A stretch of DNA of 64,000 nucleotides. Origin: Aliidiomarina sp. Lineage in GTDB: Bacteria; Pseudomonadota; Gammaproteobacteria; Enterobacterales; Alteromonadaceae. The translations under genes were made by a program, and so were the position numbers. This document shows positions 61,559-64,000 of this stretch, piece after piece. Under the pieces are notes generated by a model. That model made no database searches, had not been told where the DNA came from, and saw only the letters and a list, made by a program, of their open reading frames with translations. Positions within the stretch are counted from its first letter, which is position 1, and every line of letters starts with the position of its first letter. The stretch lies in contig NZ_JAIUMR010000008.1 of the NCBI RefSeq assembly GCF_022565475.1, positions 82,415 through 146,414 on the forward strand. Direction: 5' to 3'.

Positions 61559-62689
61559 ATGCAAATTACAGTCATCGGTGCCGGATTTGCCGCCCTGACC
61601 GCGGTAAAAACCTTACGCAAACAATCAAACGATGTTGCCATCACGGTCATCGCGCCGAAAGCTGAACTCATTTATCTGCCGAGCTTAATTTGGTTGCCCT
61701 CCGGCTTGCGCAAGGCTGAAGATTTGCGTATTGATCTCAGCAAGTTCTTCAAGAAAATGCGGGTTAACTTTGTCGCTGGTCGTGTGCAAGGTATATACGA
61801 CGGCGGCCGCAGCGTGCATACCGAAAATGATGTTATACATAATGACGCTTTAATTATTGCCAGCGGTGGTCGCTTTATTAAAAAGCTGCCGGGAATCGAG
61901 CATGTGATTACCCCCTGCGAAGGCATTTCGGCTGGTGAAGCGATTCGCGACCGTCTCGCGGCGATGCAGTCAGGCACCATCGCTCTCGGTTTTGGCGGTA
62001 ACCCCAATGAACCCGCCGCCATGCGCGGTGGCCCGATGTTCGAGTTTGTCTTCAATATTGACAGCTTGTTACGCCGACAAGGTCGCCGCGATCAATTCAA
62101 GCTGGTGTTCTTTAATCCAAAAGATAAACCGGGGGCACGTTTAGGCCCTGACGTCCCGAGCAAACTCGTCAGCCTGATGCAGAAGAAAGGCGTCGAAACC
62201 CACTTAGGCCACAAAATTAAAGGTTTTACTGCCAGCAGTGTGCAAACTGAAGGCGGCGACATCGCTGCTGATTTAATTCTTTTCATGCCCGGTATGACTG
62301 GTCCTGCGTGGCTGGATAATACCTCGCTACCGAAGTCCCCTGGCGGCATGATTGTGGCCAACGAGCACACCCAAGTTGAAGGCTTTGAACATGTTTACGT
62401 TGCCGGCGACGCAGGTAGCTTTCCCGGCCCTGACTGGCAGCCCAAACAAGCCCACGCCGCCGATATTCAAGCGAAAGTCGCCGCGACCAACGCAGTGCGT
62501 TTACTGACAGACGAATCCGCTCAGTTAGAGGTCATCCGTCATGAGCTTGTGTGCATTGTCGACACCCTCAGCCATGGCATTTTTATAAAACGGAATGAAA
62601 CGGGTTCACGCTTTTTACCACCGCTACGTATCATGCACTACGCCAAGCGCTTCTTTGAAAAACAGTACTTGCGGCAGTATCGGGGTTAA
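61559..62689 (+). CDS. NAD(P)/FAD-dependent oxidoreductase, sulfide:quinone reductase-like
   Basis: N-terminal VIGAGFAALTAVKTLRK dinucleotide fold; HVYVAGDAGSFPGPDWQPKQAHAADIQAKVAATN. Confidence 0.85.
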   Translation: MQITVIGAGFAALTAVKTLRKQSNDVAITVIAPKAELIYLPSLIWLPSGLRKAEDLRIDLSKFFKKMRVNFVAGRVQGIYDGGRSVHTENDVIHNDALIIASGGRFIKKLPGIEHVITPCEGISAGEAIRDRLAAMQSGTIALGFGGNPNEPAAMRGGPMFEFVFNIDSLLRRQGRRDQFKLVFFNPKDKPGARLGPDVPSKLVSLMQKKGVETHLGHKIKGFTASSVQTEGGDIAADLILFMPGMTGPAWLDNTSLPKSPGGMIVANEHTQVEGFEHVYVAGDAGSFPGPDWQPKQAHAADIQAKVAATNAVRLLTDESAQLEVIRHELVCIVDTLSHGIFIKRNETGSRFLPPLRIMHYAKRFFEKQYLRQYRG

Positions 62690-62738
62690 TTGCCTGCGTT
62701 GCTGTGAACACAGAAAACTGCGCACCTTAAACCTAGCG

Positions 62739-63881
62739 CTATTGCATATCCCGTTTCAAACTAGAGTTCTGCTGTAAGATTTCACTCAAGTACTTGGAGC
62801 CGTGCTGTTCTGCGAATTTGACCGCTTTTTCTGACGCATTTAAAGCGGCTGTATGGTTATCATTCATGGTGTAAGCCGTTGCTAGGCTATCCCATAATAT
62901 TTCCGAGTACGGGAACGATTGTATACCTGCCTCTAAGATTTCAACGCCCCAAGCGAGTTGGCCTTCATAGGCTGCTTTTAGTCCGTAAACATTGTACTGA
63001 TGGACTGACATCGGCAGGTTGTAGTCAGTAATTTCAGCGTAGTCTGCATAATAACTGTGGAGCTGCTCGAGCGATTTAACCTCGATCTGAGGAACCGCAT
63101 TGAAGCCCCGAAAGACCGATCGAAGTCCCATTACATTGCCAATTAACGGTGTTGAGTCATGTGTTTCATCAGGAAACCGACGCAGTTCCCATGTTACGTT
63201 GGTGCTAGTCAGTTTTCCGAGCGCTGCTTCCAAATAATCAAAGCCCTCGGCCATTTCGTCCGGCTCACTGGCCATACTTGCAAACCAGCGAACCTTGGCA
63301 CTTTCTGCAGTTAGGTTGGCTAAATCATTCAGAATAGCAAAATCGTCCCACCACAAACTGGGGCTGATTGAAATGGCTGCTTGTATGTCATCCGTGTGAT
63401 TTATAGCTAAGTACGCTGAATATAATCCGGAAAGCGAATGCCCAGTAACAGTGATATGCGACGCAATCCGATAGTCTTCACGCAGCTTGGGTAGCAATTC
63501 TTTAAACAAGAATTTTGTGTAGTTTTCCGCACCACCCGAGCGACCGGCGAACTGTTCTAATTCTGTCTGGGTGAAATTCAATAGTCGACTATTCGCACTG
63601 ACACCGACCACGATCATGTCAGGAGTTTCAGCAAAAGTGCTCATAAACTCAATGTTGCCGGCAATGTGATTAAACTGTGTTGAGCCATCCATGACCAAAA
63701 GCAACGGATATTCATAGTCTGACGAATGCCCATAGGTTTCAGGTAACGCCACCCTGACGGTTGTCACTTCACCCAGTCGCTCAGAATAAAATTGAAATGA
63801 CGTGCTTGCAGCGCACACTGAAGAAAAAAGAAAGACTGAGAGGATTAGTGCTTTCATTAGCACTTTGAAAAATTTGCACAC
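62739..63881 (-). CDS. Secreted alpha/beta hydrolase (esterase D-like) with C-terminal TPR-like region
   Basis: Signal peptide; PLLLVMDGSTQF, ITVTGHSLSGLYSAYLAI (GHSLSG nucleophile elbow); C-terminal helical repeat. Confidence 0.85.
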   Translation of the reverse strand: MCKFFKVLMKALILSVFLFSSVCAASTSFQFYSERLGEVTTVRVALPETYGHSSDYEYPLLLVMDGSTQFNHIAGNIEFMSTFAETPDMIVVGVSANSRLLNFTQTELEQFAGRSGGAENYTKFLFKELLPKLREDYRIASHITVTGHSLSGLYSAYLAINHTDDIQAAISISPSLWWDDFAILNDLANLTAESAKVRWFASMASEPDEMAEGFDYLEAALGKLTSTNVTWELRRFPDETHDSTPLIGNVMGLRSVFRGFNAVPQIEVKSLEQLHSYYADYAEITDYNLPMSVHQYNVYGLKAAYEGQLAWGVEILEAGIQSFPYSEILWDSLATAYTMNDNHTAALNASEKAVKFAEQHGSKYLSEILQQNSSLKRDMQ

Positions 63882-63970
63882 GCTAATTTACCTTTGGCGT
63901 TACTTTTAGAGGGAGTTGAAGCGTAACACAGTGCAGCGGAGTGAAACCAAGTATTGCTGAGATTTGAGAT

Positions 63971-64000
63971 TGGTGGCCCCTCCCAGATTTGAACTGGGGA
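63971..64000 (-). tRNA. 3' end of a tRNA, truncated by window edge; acceptor strand compatible with tRNA-Ile2(CAT)
   Basis: Reverse complement TCCCAG-TTCAAAT-CTGGG-AGGGGCC-A-CCA gives a T-arm, acceptor 3' strand, discriminator and encoded CCA; identity inferred from the implied GGCCCCT 5' acceptor. Confidence 0.75.

Overview
The window is chromosomal DNA of a marine gammaproteobacterium. Protein content suggests the Idiomarina/Pseudidiomarina group, but this is recall-based and was not searched. Most of it is ordinary core genome: isoprenoid/thiamine/riboflavin genes (ispA end, dxs, pgpA, thiL, nusB, ribH), yajC-secD-secF, hemH, an RND pump, a CASTOR/POLLUX-like channel, two BCCT transporters, an SNF symporter, and a partial tRNA 3' end at the right edge. 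No CRISPR arrays, transposases, phage genes or rRNA were seen. The regions most worth a second look are: (1) a ~313-bp MITE-like element at 28386-28698 with 25-bp terminal inverted repeats (1 mismatch) and two ~130-bp, ~95% identical internal units that are each long imperfect palindromes; (2) a compact AIG2-like cyclotransferase / amidoligase / UbiA prenyltransferase cluster at 31.5-33.8 kb; (3) three tandem paralogous ~550-aa lipoproteins of no family I recognise at 33.9-38.9 kb, next to a secreted M28 peptidase; (4) a TtrBCA-like molybdoenzyme, porin and di-haem peroxidase block at 42.1-49.6 kb with an FNR-like palindrome in each of its three promoter regions; (5) an OsmC-YcaO fusion followed by an SQR-like flavoprotein; (6) a RLAN/RimK-type ATP-grasp ligase next to a GNAT; (7) an M49-like peptidase carrying HEVAH instead of HEXXGH. 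All family calls come from reading the translated ORFs; no database search was run.
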